Counted from the stretch's first letter, positions 54,424 through 64,000 are shown. The stretch: 64,000 nucleotides of DNA from an uncultured Ruminococcus sp. (GCA_900315975.1 ONBA01000015.1:1-64000), one strand, 5' to 3'. Made by a program: numbers and translations. Notes: generated from the letters alone by a model not told the origin.

Positions 54424-55545
54424 TTATTCTGATAGAGCGTCATACAAGCTCTTTATTACTTCTTTTTCGCTGAAATACTTCTTTACGCGCACAGCCGCAT
54501 TGCGTCCGAGCTTTTCGCGGAGTTCCTTATCCTCCGCAAGCTTGTTCATAGCAGAGGCAAGAGCCATCGGAGACGCAGGCGGAACCGTTATACCGGTCTC
54601 GCCGTGAACACTCACGAACGGAACTCCTGAAGGAAGGCGCGTATTTATTACCGGTTTGCCATAGACCATAGCCTCAAGCTGAACTATGCCGAATGCCTCA
54701 CTTTTCGCCACTGACGGCAGTACAAATATATCACAGTCAGCATATGCCTGTTTCAGTTCTTCGTCCGGAAGAAAGCCGAGAAAATGTACCTTTTCAGACA
54801 TACCATGTGTATCTGCATAATTCTTGAGACTTTCCTCAAGTACACCTGTTCCTGCAATAAATAGTTCACAGTCCTTAGTCATGCGGAAGGCTCTCAGAAG
54901 TACGTCAACACCTTTATAATATACAAGTCTGCCGGTGAAGAAAATCTTCACGGCATTTTTATTATTGAGCTTTTCGGTCAGGTACGGTTTACGTTCAATG
55001 CTCAGGTACTGCTCAGGCTCTATGCCATAGGGCAGAATGCGGCATTTTTCCCTGAACTGCGGCAGAACGTCTGAATTGTCGATATGTCCCTCCGTAGCCA
55101 CGAATATGATATCTGCACGCTTCAGCAGATACATCATGAACGGACGATAGAAGAACATCAGCTTCTTCTGCTTTACAATGTCGCTGTGCCACGATACCGC
55201 GACTTTTCCCTTATATCCCGACAAAAGCAGAGCCGCGTCCGCGAGGGGGAAAGGTACATTTATGTGAACAGCGTCAGAACGCTTTGCCATTTTCCTGAAA
55301 AGACTCATGAATGAAAGTGACACAGGGCATGAAAAATAAGTGCCGAAGCTTCCTGCGCGTGTAAGCTCAACACCATTTACCCGCTCATGAAGAGTACCGC
55401 CTCTGCCATCGCGGCATACAAGGGTTTTTACCTCTGCGCCATACTGTCCAAGCTCTTCTGAATACTGCCTTACAAGGCTTTCAATTCCGCCGACGTGCGG
55501 AAAATAAGCCTTATTGACCTCAAGAATATCAAGCCTTTTTTCCAT
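54424..55545 (-). CDS. GT4 family glycosyltransferase
   Basis: A 373-residue GT-B fold enzyme, cytoplasmic, expected to add a sugar from a nucleotide donor to the growing surface glycan. Visible motifs are the N-terminal acceptor part (AYFPHVGGIESLVRQYSEEL), FFTGRLVYYKGVDVLLRAF and the EX7E donor motif EAFGIVQLE, followed by GKPVINTRLPSGVPFV. This resembles WbpX/WbpY-type mannosyl or rhamnosyl transferases, which would fit the GDP-D-rhamnose genes here, but the donor is not established. It abuts the small 77-residue gene. Confidence 0.88.
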   Translation of the reverse strand: MEKRLDILEVNKAYFPHVGGIESLVRQYSEELGQYGAEVKTLVCRDGRGGTLHERVNGVELTRAGSFGTYFSCPVSLSFMSLFRKMAKRSDAVHINVPFPLADAALLLSGYKGKVAVSWHSDIVKQKKLMFFYRPFMMYLLKRADIIFVATEGHIDNSDVLPQFREKCRILPYGIEPEQYLSIERKPYLTEKLNNKNAVKIFFTGRLVYYKGVDVLLRAFRMTKDCELFIAGTGVLEESLKNYADTHGMSEKVHFLGFLPDEELKQAYADCDIFVLPSVAKSEAFGIVQLEAMVYGKPVINTRLPSGVPFVSVHGETGITVPPASPMALASAMNKLAEDKELREKLGRNAAVRVKKYFSEKEVIKSLYDALSE

Positions 55546-55547
55546 GC

Positions 55548-55781
55548 TTATTCGTATCCGTTAGCCTTTCCGTAATCGATGATAAACTGCTGCATATCTA
55601 TTCCGGCTTTTTCGCTGAGCTTTTGCAGTTCGAGAGTTTTCTCTATGAATTCGGGGTCGTCGTTGAGAGTATCCATTTTCAGACGGACCATGAATTCGGG
55701 CATATACTCTTCCATTTCCATGCGGAATTCGTCCTCAGCCGTAAGGAAGTTTTCAAACAGATTTTCTGTATTCTCGGTCAT
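55548..55781 (-). CDS. Small acidic protein between two glycosyltransferases
   Basis: A 77-residue soluble protein rich in Glu, Met and Asp (FENFLTAEDEFRMEMEEYMP, then GIDMQQFIIDYGKANGYE), probably helical. No family recognised. It is packed between two GT4 genes with gaps of 0 and 2 bases, which strongly suggests translation from the same operon. A role as a small partner of a glycosyltransferase is possible but unproven. Confidence 0.65.
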   Translation of the reverse strand: MTENTENLFENFLTAEDEFRMEMEEYMPEFMVRLKMDTLNDDPEFIEKTLELQKLSEKAGIDMQQFIIDYGKANGYE

Positions 55782-56942
55782 TTATACCAGCTCCTTATAA
55801 ATATCGTAAAGCATTTCAGCCGACTTGTCCCACGTAAAAAGACCGGCACGCTCTCTTCCGCGTATACTCAGTTCATTGCGCAGTTCAGCCGAATCATAGA
55901 GTTTTTCCATACCGTCGGCAATGCTCTCTTCGGAGTAAGCGTCGCATATAACAGCGCAGTCGCCGGTAACTTCGGGGAGTGAAGCCGCGTCCGAAGCAAG
56001 TACGGGTACACCGCTTGCCATAGCCTCAAGCGGCGGCATACCGAATCCCTCATACAGCGACGGGAAAACGAATGCAAGCGCACCGCACATAAGCGGATTC
56101 ATGTCAGCAGCAGGCACGTATTTTGTGAATATGACCTGCTTATCGAGTCCAAGCTCCTGCACACGCGAATAGATGCCTCCGTCAAGCCAGCCTTTTCCGC
56201 CTGCGAGAACGAGTTTCGGTGCACCGGAATGGCGCTGACAGAAGATATTATACGCAGTTATGAGTCTTTCGAGGTTTTTTCGCGGCTCGATAGTGCCAAC
56301 GTAGAGGAAGTATTCACCTTCTATCCCGAGCGACTCCTTCACCTGCGGTATACGCTCCGGCTCATCGCAGGGGCGGAATTTTTCAAGGTCAACTCCGCAG
56401 GGGACTACGCGTATCTTTTTCTCATGCTGAGGGAAGTATTTGATTATCTCCTGCTTTGAGAATTCGGAATCGGTCACAATAACATCGGCACGTACCATGG
56501 ACTTTTTCAGTCCCATGTCCAGCATCATTTTCGTCCTTCCGCGAACCGTTTCACGGAAAGTCTTATACACCATATCGTGAACAGTGACAACCTTTCTGCC
56601 CTTGACTCCGGGCGGCACGATATAGTTGAAAAAATGCGTGATATCGGTATCCTTGCCGAAAAAATGATTATACGGTATCGGCACGAAAGTTGATGCGGCA
56701 CGATACATATATCCCGAAAAATGCACGAGCTGTGTACCGATATTGTCGCCGGTAAATGGCGCAATGCGCTCCATTTTAATGTGGTCGTCCTTGCGCGAGA
56801 AGAAGTTATAGGTATACTTATTTTCAGGGTGCAGACGTGCCATAGCCATAGTCTGCCCCGCCTCGCACCAGCCTACTCCGGTAATACGGTCACTTATGAG
56901 CGGTAATGCGTCAAATGCAATATTCAAAGCAGCTCTTCCCAC
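55782..56942 (-). CDS. GT4 family glycosyltransferase
   Basis: A 386-residue GT-B enzyme for surface glycan assembly. It has the entry [19 protein letters not shown] typical of WbpY/mannosyltransferase-like GT4 proteins, [20 protein letters not shown] and the EX7E motif EGFGMPPLE with [17 protein letters not shown]. The start is uncertain: GTG 56942 lies at the edge of the AAGGTGGG site, while TTG 56927 has that site 10 bases upstream and gives [10 protein letters not shown], which fits the family better. No separate terminator follows before the small gene downstream. Confidence 0.88.
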   Translation of the reverse strand: MGRAALNIAFDALPLISDRITGVGWCEAGQTMAMARLHPENKYTYNFFSRKDDHIKMERIAPFTGDNIGTQLVHFSGYMYRAASTFVPIPYNHFFGKDTDITHFFNYIVPPGVKGRKVVTVHDMVYKTFRETVRGRTKMMLDMGLKKSMVRADVIVTDSEFSKQEIIKYFPQHEKKIRVVPCGVDLEKFRPCDEPERIPQVKESLGIEGEYFLYVGTIEPRKNLERLITAYNIFCQRHSGAPKLVLAGGKGWLDGGIYSRVQELGLDKQVIFTKYVPAADMNPLMCGALAFVFPSLYEGFGMPPLEAMASGVPVLASDAASLPEVTGDCAVICDAYSEESIADGMEKLYDSAELRNELSIRGRERAGLFTWDKSAEMLYDIYKELV

Positions 56943-56960
56943 CTTTGTGAAAATGATAAG

Positions 56961-56982
56961 CGCCGCCGCAGCAGCGGCGGCG
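56961..56982 (-). terminator. GC-rich hairpin within the polysaccharide cluster
   Basis: CGCCGCCGC / GCGGCGGCG with a 4-base loop lies between the 97-residue gene and the GT4 gene. CTTATCATTTT follows on the minus strand. It may reduce rather than stop transcription. Confidence 0.5.
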
Positions 56983-57007
56983 TGTTGTCAGAATTTAATG
57001 CAATAGC

Positions 57008-57301
57008 TTAAAGTCCGGCTTTTTGTCTTATCTCAGACATGAATTTTTCGAGGTAAGCATCGGTGTCCTCGACAGAAAAGCCCTGCTTTCCGAAAAGTCC
57101 GCCTTTCTCTCTTCTAAGCTCAACCGCTTCTGCCGCATTAAGTCCGGCAAGAAGCTGTTCACGCGGCACACCACCCTGCTCAAGCATCATGAGGATAGCA
57201 TTGAGCGAATCGAGCTTTGTGAGAACGTCTGCCTTATTATAGCCGCCCTTCTCACTTCTCAGCACCTCGAGTCTCATCGGATTATCAAACCAGCTGTTCA
57301 T
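57008..57301 (-). CDS. Small protein with two DivIVA-like segments
   Basis: A 97-residue soluble protein. Two segments share a pattern: RSEKGGYNKADVLTKLD near the N-terminus and RREKGGLFGKQGFSVED followed by TDAYLEKFM near the C-terminus. Each has a Gly-aromatic then acidic-helix layout reminiscent of the DivIVA N-terminal motif, but the match is weak and I do not assign the family. It starts 2 bases after the gmd stop, so it is part of the same operon. Function unknown. Confidence 0.6.
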   Translation of the reverse strand: MNSWFDNPMRLEVLRSEKGGYNKADVLTKLDSLNAILMMLEQGGVPREQLLAGLNAAEAVELRREKGGLFGKQGFSVEDTDAYLEKFMSEIRQKAGL

Positions 57302-57303
57302 TA

Positions 57304-58353
<1,050 letters not shown>

Positions 58354-58377
58354 TTAAATAATTATAGTTTTATATCA

Positions 58378-58393
58378 AGGCGAAGCATCGCCT
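58378..58393 (-). other. Small hairpin between manC and gmd
   Basis: AGGCGA / TCGCCT with a 4-base loop and no strong U tract (TTGATATAAAAC on the minus strand). Possibly an RNA processing site inside the operon. Confidence 0.35.
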
Positions 58394-58403
58394 GTTTTAC
58401 ATA

Positions 58404-59468
58404 TTAAACGAGGTCGGTTCTGCCCTGGTCTTTGAGCTGAGCGATGACCTTCTTAACGTCCTGAGTGCTGTTCTTTGAGCAAACGAGAACGGCATCGTCG
58501 GTATCGACGATGATGATATCTTCAAGACCTACAGCCGCGATAAGGCGCTTGCCGCCGCAGATAGTTGTATGCTCACTGCCTACGGAGATGACATTGCCTT
58601 CAATGTAATTCTTTGCAGAATCCGTCTTGTTGATACGCTCAACCGCGAGCCAGCTTCCAACATCATCCCAGCCGAAGCTTCCGGGGATAGTATAGATATT
58701 CTCAGCCTTCTCCATGATACCGAAGTCAACGGATTCACTGCGGAAAGCTGTGAACTCCTTGATAAGAACGTCGCTGAACTGCGGAGTTCCGAAAGCGTCA
58801 CCTATTTTAACTGCGCCTTCGTAGATGTCAGGCATGAGAGACTTGATATTAGCCATGATGGAAGAGAGCTTCCATACGAACATACCGCTGTTCCAGAGGT
58901 ACTTTCCGGAAGCGAGATACTTTTCAGCTGTAGGAAGGTCGGGCTTTTCAACGAAGCGCTCAACCATGTATGCACCGTCCTGCTCATCGCCGAAGTTGAT
59001 GTAGCCGTAGCCGGTTTCGGGGTACTCTGGAGTGATACCGATAGTAACGAGGTTCTGACCCTGTTCTGCGACCTTTACAGCCTTTTTGAGAGTGTGGATA
59101 TAGAGGTCTTCAAGACCGATGAGGTGGTCAGAAGGGAGCACCATCATTACAGCATCGTCGTATTTTTTATTGATAACAGCAGCCGCAAAAGCAATGCAGG
59201 GAGCTGTATTTCTTGCAGCAGGCTCAGCGAGGATATTCTCCTTGGGGATATCGGGAAGCTGCTCGGACACGAGGGAAGTATAAGCGGCATTTGTTACGAT
59301 GTAGATATCGCTTATATCCACAAGCGGAAGCAGACGCTTAACTGTCTTCTGAATCATTGTATCGCCGTCGGCAGTAAGTGAAAGAAACTGCTTTGGGCAC
59401 GAATTACGGCTCTTGGGCCAGAAACGTTCGCCTCTGCCGCCAGCCATTATAACTGCTGTTGTTTTCAT
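58404..59468 (-). CDS. manC: Mannose-1-phosphate guanylyltransferase
   Basis: Makes GDP-mannose from mannose-1-phosphate and GTP, the entry step for GDP-D-rhamnose. The 354-residue protein has the pyrophosphorylase motif AGGRGERFWPKSRNSCPKQF and the mannose site FVEKPDLPTA, with YLWNSGMFVWK. The C-terminal phosphomannose isomerase domain of bifunctional enzymes is absent. ATG 59468 overlaps the sugar transferase stop by 4 bases, so the two are coupled. Confidence 0.95.
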   Translation of the reverse strand: MKTTAVIMAGGRGERFWPKSRNSCPKQFLSLTADGDTMIQKTVKRLLPLVDISDIYIVTNAAYTSLVSEQLPDIPKENILAEPAARNTAPCIAFAAAVINKKYDDAVMMVLPSDHLIGLEDLYIHTLKKAVKVAEQGQNLVTIGITPEYPETGYGYINFGDEQDGAYMVERFVEKPDLPTAEKYLASGKYLWNSGMFVWKLSSIMANIKSLMPDIYEGAVKIGDAFGTPQFSDVLIKEFTAFRSESVDFGIMEKAENIYTIPGSFGWDDVGSWLAVERINKTDSAKNYIEGNVISVGSEHTTICGGKRLIAAVGLEDIIIVDTDDAVLVCSKNSTQDVKKVIAQLKDQGRTDLV

Positions 59469-60850
59469 TTGGTATCCTCTTTTCTTTTGCTGCTTTCCGA
59501 AGGGATAAGACCCTCGCCAGTCTCGGCATTGGTCTTTGGCGGGAAGAGCATAGTTTTTATTGTCATGAGAACTATCTGAAGGTCCATGCGGAACGAGTAA
59601 TTCTCAATATACATCAGGTCCATTTTAAGCTTATCATAGGGAACGGTATCGTAGACACCGGTCACCTGTGCATAGCCGGTAAGTCCTGCTTTGACCTTTA
59701 AGCGGAAGCCGAATTCCGGCATTTCTTCCTTGTACTTCTCCGTAAGCTCGGGACGCTCGGGTCGCGGTCCTACTACGGACATATCGCCGCCGAGGATATT
59801 CAGCAGCTGCGGAAGTTCATCGAGACGCACCTTTCGCAGGAATCTGCCTATCGGTGTGATTCTCGGGTCGTCCTCGGAAGCGAGAACGGGTCCGCTGAGT
59901 TTTTCAGCATCTACAACCATGCTGCGGAATTTCAGCACGTTGAACTCCTTGCCGTCGAGGGTAAGGCGCTTCTGTTTATAAAGCACAGGACCGCCGTCGT
60001 AAAGCTTTATCGCGATAGCTGAAAAAAGCATGAACGGTGAAGCGATGATGAGTGCAAACAGTGAAAAAACTATATCGAATGTACGCTTGAAAAGGCGCTG
60101 TTCAAAGTCGAGACCGTAGTTGCGGCAAAGCAGCAGCGGTGTATCGAACAAGCGGATATCGTCCGCACCTCTTACGATAATATCTGAGATTTTCGGTGCA
60201 ATATACGCTCTTGCGGAGTTATTGTAGCAGAATTTGAGGTAATCGTTGCGTTCCTCCGCAGGGATATCGCAAATGATAACGCCCTCGTATTTGAGTATCA
60301 GCTCGCGTATTTTCTCAGCAGGTTCTGTAATGCTGACGGATTCGCATATCATATACTTGTCCACGCGCTGACTCATTTTCAGTACCAGTGAAGCCGCCTG
60401 ATGACTTCCGTAGAGTATCATCAGTTTACGCGGCGGATATATCATAAAGTAAAGCTTGCCCATTATCAGTGTCCACACCGATATCACGGCGATATCGACA
60501 AAAGTGAGCAATATCATCGGTGTAACTATCATGAAATGTCTGCCGATAAGGCTTATGATGAAATACGCGACAAAGTTCACGCTTACTATTGATATCAGCT
60601 GAGAATACAGCATATCCGTTTTTTTGAGATATCCCAGTTTGAAGCCGCCGTATGCCTTGATAAAAAGCCATACGAGCACAGCGTATACACCAATAAGGGT
60701 CCAGTTACCGCGTTTGTAATAGGGCAGTATCAGCTCTTCAACGTAGTGACTGTACCATATAAAGGCGAATCCGGCTGTAAGCAGCACCATGAGCGCCATC
60801 GCACTGCAAAAGGATATCATCCTTTTATATCTGTCTCTTCTACTAACCAT
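59465..60850 (-). CDS. Polyprenyl-phosphate sugar-1-phosphate transferase (initiating enzyme)
   Basis: Starts the glycan by moving a sugar-phosphate to undecaprenyl phosphate. The 461-residue protein has four N-terminal membrane helices, a soluble central domain, and the C-terminal catalytic domain beginning with a fifth hydrophobic segment. The catalytic motifs are KFRSMVVDAEKL, RKVRLDELPQLLNIL, GDMSVVGPRPERPE and KAGLTGYAQVTG. The start is uncertain: ATG 60850 has no good ribosome site, whereas an internal ATG at 60820 overlaps the stop of a short upstream frame (ATGA) with AAAAGG before it. It heads the operon behind a consensus promoter. Confidence 0.93.
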   Translation of the reverse strand: MVSRRDRYKRMISFCSAMALMVLLTAGFAFIWYSHYVEELILPYYKRGNWTLIGVYAVLVWLFIKAYGGFKLGYLKKTDMLYSQLISIVSVNFVAYFIISLIGRHFMIVTPMILLTFVDIAVISVWTLIMGKLYFMIYPPRKLMILYGSHQAASLVLKMSQRVDKYMICESVSITEPAEKIRELILKYEGVIICDIPAEERNDYLKFCYNNSARAYIAPKISDIIVRGADDIRLFDTPLLLCRNYGLDFEQRLFKRTFDIVFSLFALIIASPFMLFSAIAIKLYDGGPVLYKQKRLTLDGKEFNVLKFRSMVVDAEKLSGPVLASEDDPRITPIGRFLRKVRLDELPQLLNILGGDMSVVGPRPERPELTEKYKEEMPEFGFRLKVKAGLTGYAQVTGVYDTVPYDKLKMDLMYIENYSFRMDLQIVLMTIKTMLFPPKTNAETGEGLIPSESSKRKEDTK

Positions 60851-60876
60851 AATTTTTCGCGGCAGTATGCCGCCAT
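60817..60876 (-). CDS. Possible 19-residue leader peptide overlapping the sugar transferase start
   Basis: ATG 60876 preceded by AAGGAG opens a 19-codon frame (MAAYCREKLWLVEETDIKG) whose TGA overlaps the in-frame ATG at 60820 of the sugar transferase. The 3-base spacing after AAGGAG is short, so translation is uncertain. Confidence 0.3.
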   Translation of the reverse strand: MAAYCREKLWLVEETDIKG

Positions 60877-60992
60877 CGTCTCCTTGTATCTCCGTGCGGA
60901 CGAGCCTTTTTTCTGTCGGCAGCCGTGTACGGACGTTTATCTTATTTCTGAGCGGATATCCACAAATATCCTATAATACACTATACAAAGCT

Positions 60993-61021
60993 ATTATAGC
61001 AAATAGTTATCTTTCTGTCAA
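60993..61021 (-). promoter_or_regulatory. Full-consensus promoter of the GDP-rhamnose polysaccharide operon
   Basis: Minus-strand TTGACA (61021-61016), spacer 17, TATAAT (60998-60993). The leader to the sugar transferase is about 135 bases. Confidence 0.85.
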
Positions 61022-61078
61022 TAGAAACCGACTGATTTTACAAGAAAAGCTTCCTTAATCTGTCAATTTGCACAAAAA

Positions 61079-61098
61079 GACCCGGAATAACCCGGGTC
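61079..61098 (-). terminator. Terminator of the sulfatase-like gene
   Basis: GACCCGGGTTATTCCGGGTC on the minus strand (7-bp stem) followed by TTTTTGTG, 8 bases after the stop at 61106. Confidence 0.88.
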
Positions 61099-61105
61099 AT
61101 AAAAA

Positions 61106-63025
61106 TTATTCAGTTACAGCTTTGCCGTGACGCTCAACAACTTTCCAGTTGTTGAAGTCGGAAGAATCGCCATTTATCTCGTATTTGAGGATATCCTCGA
61201 TATTGCCGATACCGTGCCAGCAGTAAACTTTGAGATATCTTGCAGGATAGTTTCCGCTCTGCATGAGCTCGTTATAGGAAGGTCCGAATTCATCGTGGGA
61301 TATTCCGGCGAAGTCAAGGATACTTGCGGGGAAGTAATCGTTTGAAAGCTCCGCATCGTCATTGATAATGAGCTTGTCACGCTCAGCTCCGGCAGGCTTG
61401 ATGAAAAGAGATGTTCTTACAGGCTCTTCGAGGTCCTGCTTCTTGTCTATTTCAATCTCAACAGGCGGATGGCCGTGGTCACCGAGGACTACGATAGTCG
61501 AGTTATCATAAACTCCTGCCTTTTTCATTTCATCAAAGTAGGTGTTAAGAAGCTCAAAGCCGCCGCGTGCGGATGTGTACTTATCAGCCTCACCTTCAAA
61601 TCCGTCATACAGACTTGAAAGGTCCTCACTTACATCATGCATGAAATCGAGGTGAATGAAGGTAAAGGTCTTGCTCTTGCTGTTGGTGTTTATACCTTTA
61701 TCCTTAACGTAGTTGTAAATCTTCATATCCGAATCTGTTCCGATAGAAGCATCAAATCGCTCGGGAACATTATTGGTAATTGTGTAGAATTTGCTTGAAA
61801 AGTCCGAATTATAGCCGTTCATAAGCATTCCCTTCACAAGATAGGGAGAAAGCTTTCCAAGCGAGAAATGTCCCATTGTACGGAGTATACCGTGAGGTCC
61901 GAAGTAGTTATAATCAACGTAATTTCCGGCAGATTCGATGTTGTCGCACTGGTCTGCGATATTTTTGTAGCTTGAAAAAGTGGTTGAGCTGTCAATGAGC
62001 ATATTAACAGTGTAGCCGTTATCATGGAGTACGCGCGGAACTGTCTGTCCTGCCCATCCCTCGTCAAGATACGGCACCCATTCACCGCCGTCATACTTAT
62101 GTGCTGTAAGCATCTGCGGAACCGACGGGAATGTATTTGTATATCCGGAAATATTATTCTTATAGAAAGTGAAGCCTTCCAATTCGTCATTCAGTTCCGG
62201 ATAATCGTCGAGGAGAGTCTCCATCCACTCAGCGTCGAGACGGTCTGTAAGGAAAACAACGATATTCTCGTCCGAACTGAGTTCAGTCGCTCCATTGAGG
62301 GAGAAGAAGTTTTCAAACTGCGAATCATCGCTCTTTTCGATACCGATTTTCGTAATGCGTCCAGCGATTCCGACACCCTGCATTACAAAAAGAACAACTG
62401 AAATATATGTAAGTGCACGCATATGGAAGCGGTTCTTCTTTTTCTTTTTAAGGTCGCCCGTGATTATCATGAACAGTGTCGGCATGATAGCGATAGCTAT
62501 GAATATCGCAAGGTTAGCAAGATTGAACTTTGAGCGTACCGAATACGGTGCCGCGTCACCTGTTATAGCCACCATGCGTCCGTTCATCAGCATCATCTGT
62601 GAATAACCGGCTATCAGGAGTCCTGAAATAAGTGTTGAAACGATTTTCCACAGTCTCACATTGATTGCAAGCATGATATTGAGGAAAATCACCATTGCAA
62701 CGGTAGTGATTCCAGCCGCTTCGAGAAGCGGGTAGAGTATACGCGGTGCACTTACTGCGAAATCAGTCTGATTTCCAATGAAAATATCAGCCGGAGCAAA
62801 AAAACATACAGTAAAGCAGAACGCCGCACTTATCGCTAAAATAGTAAATTCCTTTTTAAGAGTGAAGCGTTTTTTCTTCTTTTTCTTTTTCACGGGTTCA
62901 GCGGAAGCGGCAGTCTCAGCCGCAGAAACTCCGTTATCGGAAGCGGTGTTTTCAGGTTCAGGTGCTTCTTCCGGAGCGTGAAAACTGTTTTCATCGTTGA
63001 TATTCGTCTCGAATTCGTTGTCCAT
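61106..63025 (-). CDS. Membrane-anchored sulfatase-like/phosphoglycerol-transferase-like enzyme
   Basis: A 639-residue protein of the alkaline phosphatase superfamily. It has an acidic cytoplasmic N-terminus with a Lys-rich patch, about five membrane helices (75-250), then an external catalytic domain. Core elements are VVFLTDRLDAEW (first metal Asp), the candidate nucleophile region NTFPSVPQML and VVLGDHGHPP (late metal site). The layout resembles LtaS-type enzymes that add glycerol- or ethanolamine-phosphate to surface polymers, but the nucleophile context differs, so the activity is not fixed. ATG 63025 has GAGGG 6 bases upstream and is preferred over ATG 63037. Confidence 0.8.
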   Translation of the reverse strand: MDNEFETNINDENSFHAPEEAPEPENTASDNGVSAAETAASAEPVKKKKKKKRFTLKKEFTILAISAAFCFTVCFFAPADIFIGNQTDFAVSAPRILYPLLEAAGITTVAMVIFLNIMLAINVRLWKIVSTLISGLLIAGYSQMMLMNGRMVAITGDAAPYSVRSKFNLANLAIFIAIAIMPTLFMIITGDLKKKKKNRFHMRALTYISVVLFVMQGVGIAGRITKIGIEKSDDSQFENFFSLNGATELSSDENIVVFLTDRLDAEWMETLLDDYPELNDELEGFTFYKNNISGYTNTFPSVPQMLTAHKYDGGEWVPYLDEGWAGQTVPRVLHDNGYTVNMLIDSSTTFSSYKNIADQCDNIESAGNYVDYNYFGPHGILRTMGHFSLGKLSPYLVKGMLMNGYNSDFSSKFYTITNNVPERFDASIGTDSDMKIYNYVKDKGINTNSKSKTFTFIHLDFMHDVSEDLSSLYDGFEGEADKYTSARGGFELLNTYFDEMKKAGVYDNSTIVVLGDHGHPPVEIEIDKKQDLEEPVRTSLFIKPAGAERDKLIINDDAELSNDYFPASILDFAGISHDEFGPSYNELMQSGNYPARYLKVYCWHGIGNIEDILKYEINGDSSDFNNWKVVERHGKAVTE

Positions 63026-63081
63026 ATTTACCCTCATTTCTTTTTTCTAATTAAAGCCTTACGCTCAAAAAACCGATTTCA

Positions 63082-63110
63082 ATTGTACCACAAAGATAAA
63101 TAATTGTCAA
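63082..63110 (-). promoter_or_regulatory. Promoter of the sulfatase-like gene
   Basis: Minus-strand TTGACA (63110-63105), spacer 17, TACAAT (63087-63082). Confidence 0.7.
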
Positions 63111-63208
63111 GGTATGAGTAATGCGGAACACGGAAATCAATTTTCCCGAACTTCAATCGGGAAGTGCAAATCTTTCATATATCATGGATTTTTCACTTTA
63201 CATAAAAA

Positions 63209-63240
63209 ACACCGCACAAAACTGAGGTATTGTACGGTGT
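63209..63240 (-). terminator. Terminator of the distal lipoprotein gene
   Basis: ACACCGTACAA pairs with TTGTGCGGTGT (one G-T or A-C position) around a 10-base loop; TTTTTATG follows on the minus strand. Confidence 0.8.
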
Positions 63241-63251
63241 TCGTTGTTATA

Positions 63252-63983
63252 TTAATATGGCAGAGTGAATTTGCCGGCACGCCATGAACCGTCAGCAGTC
63301 ACAACAGCTGAGAATTCCTTGTCCTCGGAATAAGGTTCGTCACCCCAGCTTGAACCGTCGTAGTAGTTGCGTACAGTGAAGAATATCTCGTTATCACTCT
63401 TGCTGTCAACACTCACTATCTCCGACCTTACATAGAATATATCCGAGCCTCTTGCACCGTTGAGGCAGTATGCGTGACCATTCTCCTCCTTGTAGGTCTC
63501 CTCGATATTATCGGGATAATTCTCACTGAATACTTTGTGATAGTCAGCTCTTACATCTGCAAGCGAGTTGATATTCGGGTCTGTAATAAGATAAAACTGC
63601 CAGCCGTACTGATTCTCGATATAATTATTGGTATCAAGGCTATACGGACAGCCGACTGAGTAATTGAAGCTTGTCTCGCAGGCTTTGGTAAAAAGTTCCT
63701 GAGCCTTTGAAATCAGAGCCGCGTCCTCACTGCTGACGGTATTGTTTCCGCCGGCAGAAGTTGCAGCAGTTGTCGCACTTGAAACTGTACTTGTGGATTT
63801 TTCGGTCACTGACGAACCGGAAGCGGTAGTCTGTCCGCTCTCTGTTTCAGCAGAAGTCTGTACCTCAGAAGCTTCTGTAGGTGCAGTTGATGAACCATTA
63901 TCGTGTACTGAAACTTTGTTTCCGCAAGAACAGAGTCCGCAGAGCATGGCCGCCGCAATTGCGGCAATAGCAGTCTTTTTCAT
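63252..63983 (-). CDS. Secreted lipoprotein of unknown function
   Basis: A 243-residue protein with a signal peptide and a lipobox-like LCSC (Cys20), then a Ser/Thr-rich linker to about residue 85. The mature domain (about 88-243) contains two Cys, several Tyr/Trp-rich strands and ends GSWRAGKFTLPY. The pattern of a small alpha/beta domain after a low-complexity linker resembles IseA-type inhibitors of cell-wall endopeptidases found in this group, but I cannot confirm this by eye. GAAAGGATAC precedes ATG 63983. Confidence 0.7.
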   Translation of the reverse strand: MKKTAIAAIAAAMLCGLCSCGNKVSVHDNGSSTAPTEASEVQTSAETESGQTTASGSSVTEKSTSTVSSATTAATSAGGNNTVSSEDAALISKAQELFTKACETSFNYSVGCPYSLDTNNYIENQYGWQFYLITDPNINSLADVRADYHKVFSENYPDNIEETYKEENGHAYCLNGARGSDIFYVRSEIVSVDSKSDNEIFFTVRNYYDGSSWGDEPYSEDKEFSAVVTADGSWRAGKFTLPY

Positions 63984-64000
63984 ATTTTTGTATCCTTTCT

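Noticed and set aside
58569..59381. A 270-codon plus-strand frame opposite manC
   Set aside because: Antisense shadow; no conserved motif and no start signals.

Overview
The window looks like chromosome from an anaerobic Firmicute of the Ruminococcus group (Oscillospiraceae). Supporting signs are a cohesin-like plus dockerin protein (cellulosome type), paired BspA-type leucine-rich repeat surface proteins, a GH43 glycosidase, HrcA/CIRCE heat-shock control, sporulation genes spoVAD-spoVAE, near-consensus TTGACA-17-TATAAT promoters, strong AGGAGG ribosome sites and no Gram-negative outer-membrane genes. The species assignment is inference. I saw no tRNA, 16S/23S rRNA, CRISPR array, transposase or prophage.

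Layout. 1-5.8 kb (minus): a partial M23 cell-wall peptidase, a Wzz-like membrane protein, a GH43 glycosidase and glmM. 6.1-12.1 kb (plus): the class I heat-shock operon hrcA-grpE-dnaK-dnaJ behind a perfect CIRCE element, with a 57-residue membrane protein and a lipoprotein inserted between dnaK and dnaJ. 12.1-20 kb: a VanY-type carboxypeptidase (minus), then plus-strand zinc-ribbon repeat protein, mscL, zinc-ribbon membrane protein, spoVAD-spoVAE and the cohesin/dockerin protein. 20-23.5 kb (minus): two overlapping BspA-like genes. 23.6-28.9 kb (plus): a polysaccharide export operon (DUF4214-like protein, two-domain glycosyltransferase, ABC permease and ATPase, CPCC protein). 28.9-32 kb (minus): aldose epimerase, DUF805 protein, citrate synthase. 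32.2-36.5 kb (plus): MarR regulator with paired operators and a heterodimeric ABC exporter. 36.5-41.6 kb (minus): C1-type lipoprotein protease, SRP RNA, TPR protein, dnaX, ebfC, recR. 41.7-45.7 kb: a solitary mazF (plus), a CPBP protease and secD-secF (minus). 45.9-52.8 kb (minus): the F-type ATP synthase operon. 53-63 kb (minus): a cell-surface polysaccharide cluster with a GDP-D-rhamnose pathway (manC, gmd, rmd), a polyprenyl-phosphate sugar transferase and two GT4 enzymes, preceded by a membrane sulfatase-like enzyme and a lipoprotein.

The most unusual region is the ATP synthase operon, ordered atpB-atpE-atpE-atpF-(atpH+atpA)-atpG-PNPOx-atpD-atpC. The delta and alpha subunits are one continuous 675-residue reading frame. 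The c subunit is encoded twice with identical protein sequence. A flavin-type split-barrel gene sits between gamma and beta, and a terminator-like hairpin lies in the leader upstream of atpB. A free alpha subunit is normally present three times per F1 and delta once, so the fusion raises a real stoichiometry question.

The two polysaccharide regions (23.6-28.9 and 53-63 kb) plausibly cooperate: one makes activated D-rhamnose and starts the glycan on undecaprenyl phosphate, and the other carries an ABC exporter of the Wzm/Wzt type. That link is inference from gene content. All coordinates and motif readings were made by eye, and nothing was searched against a database.
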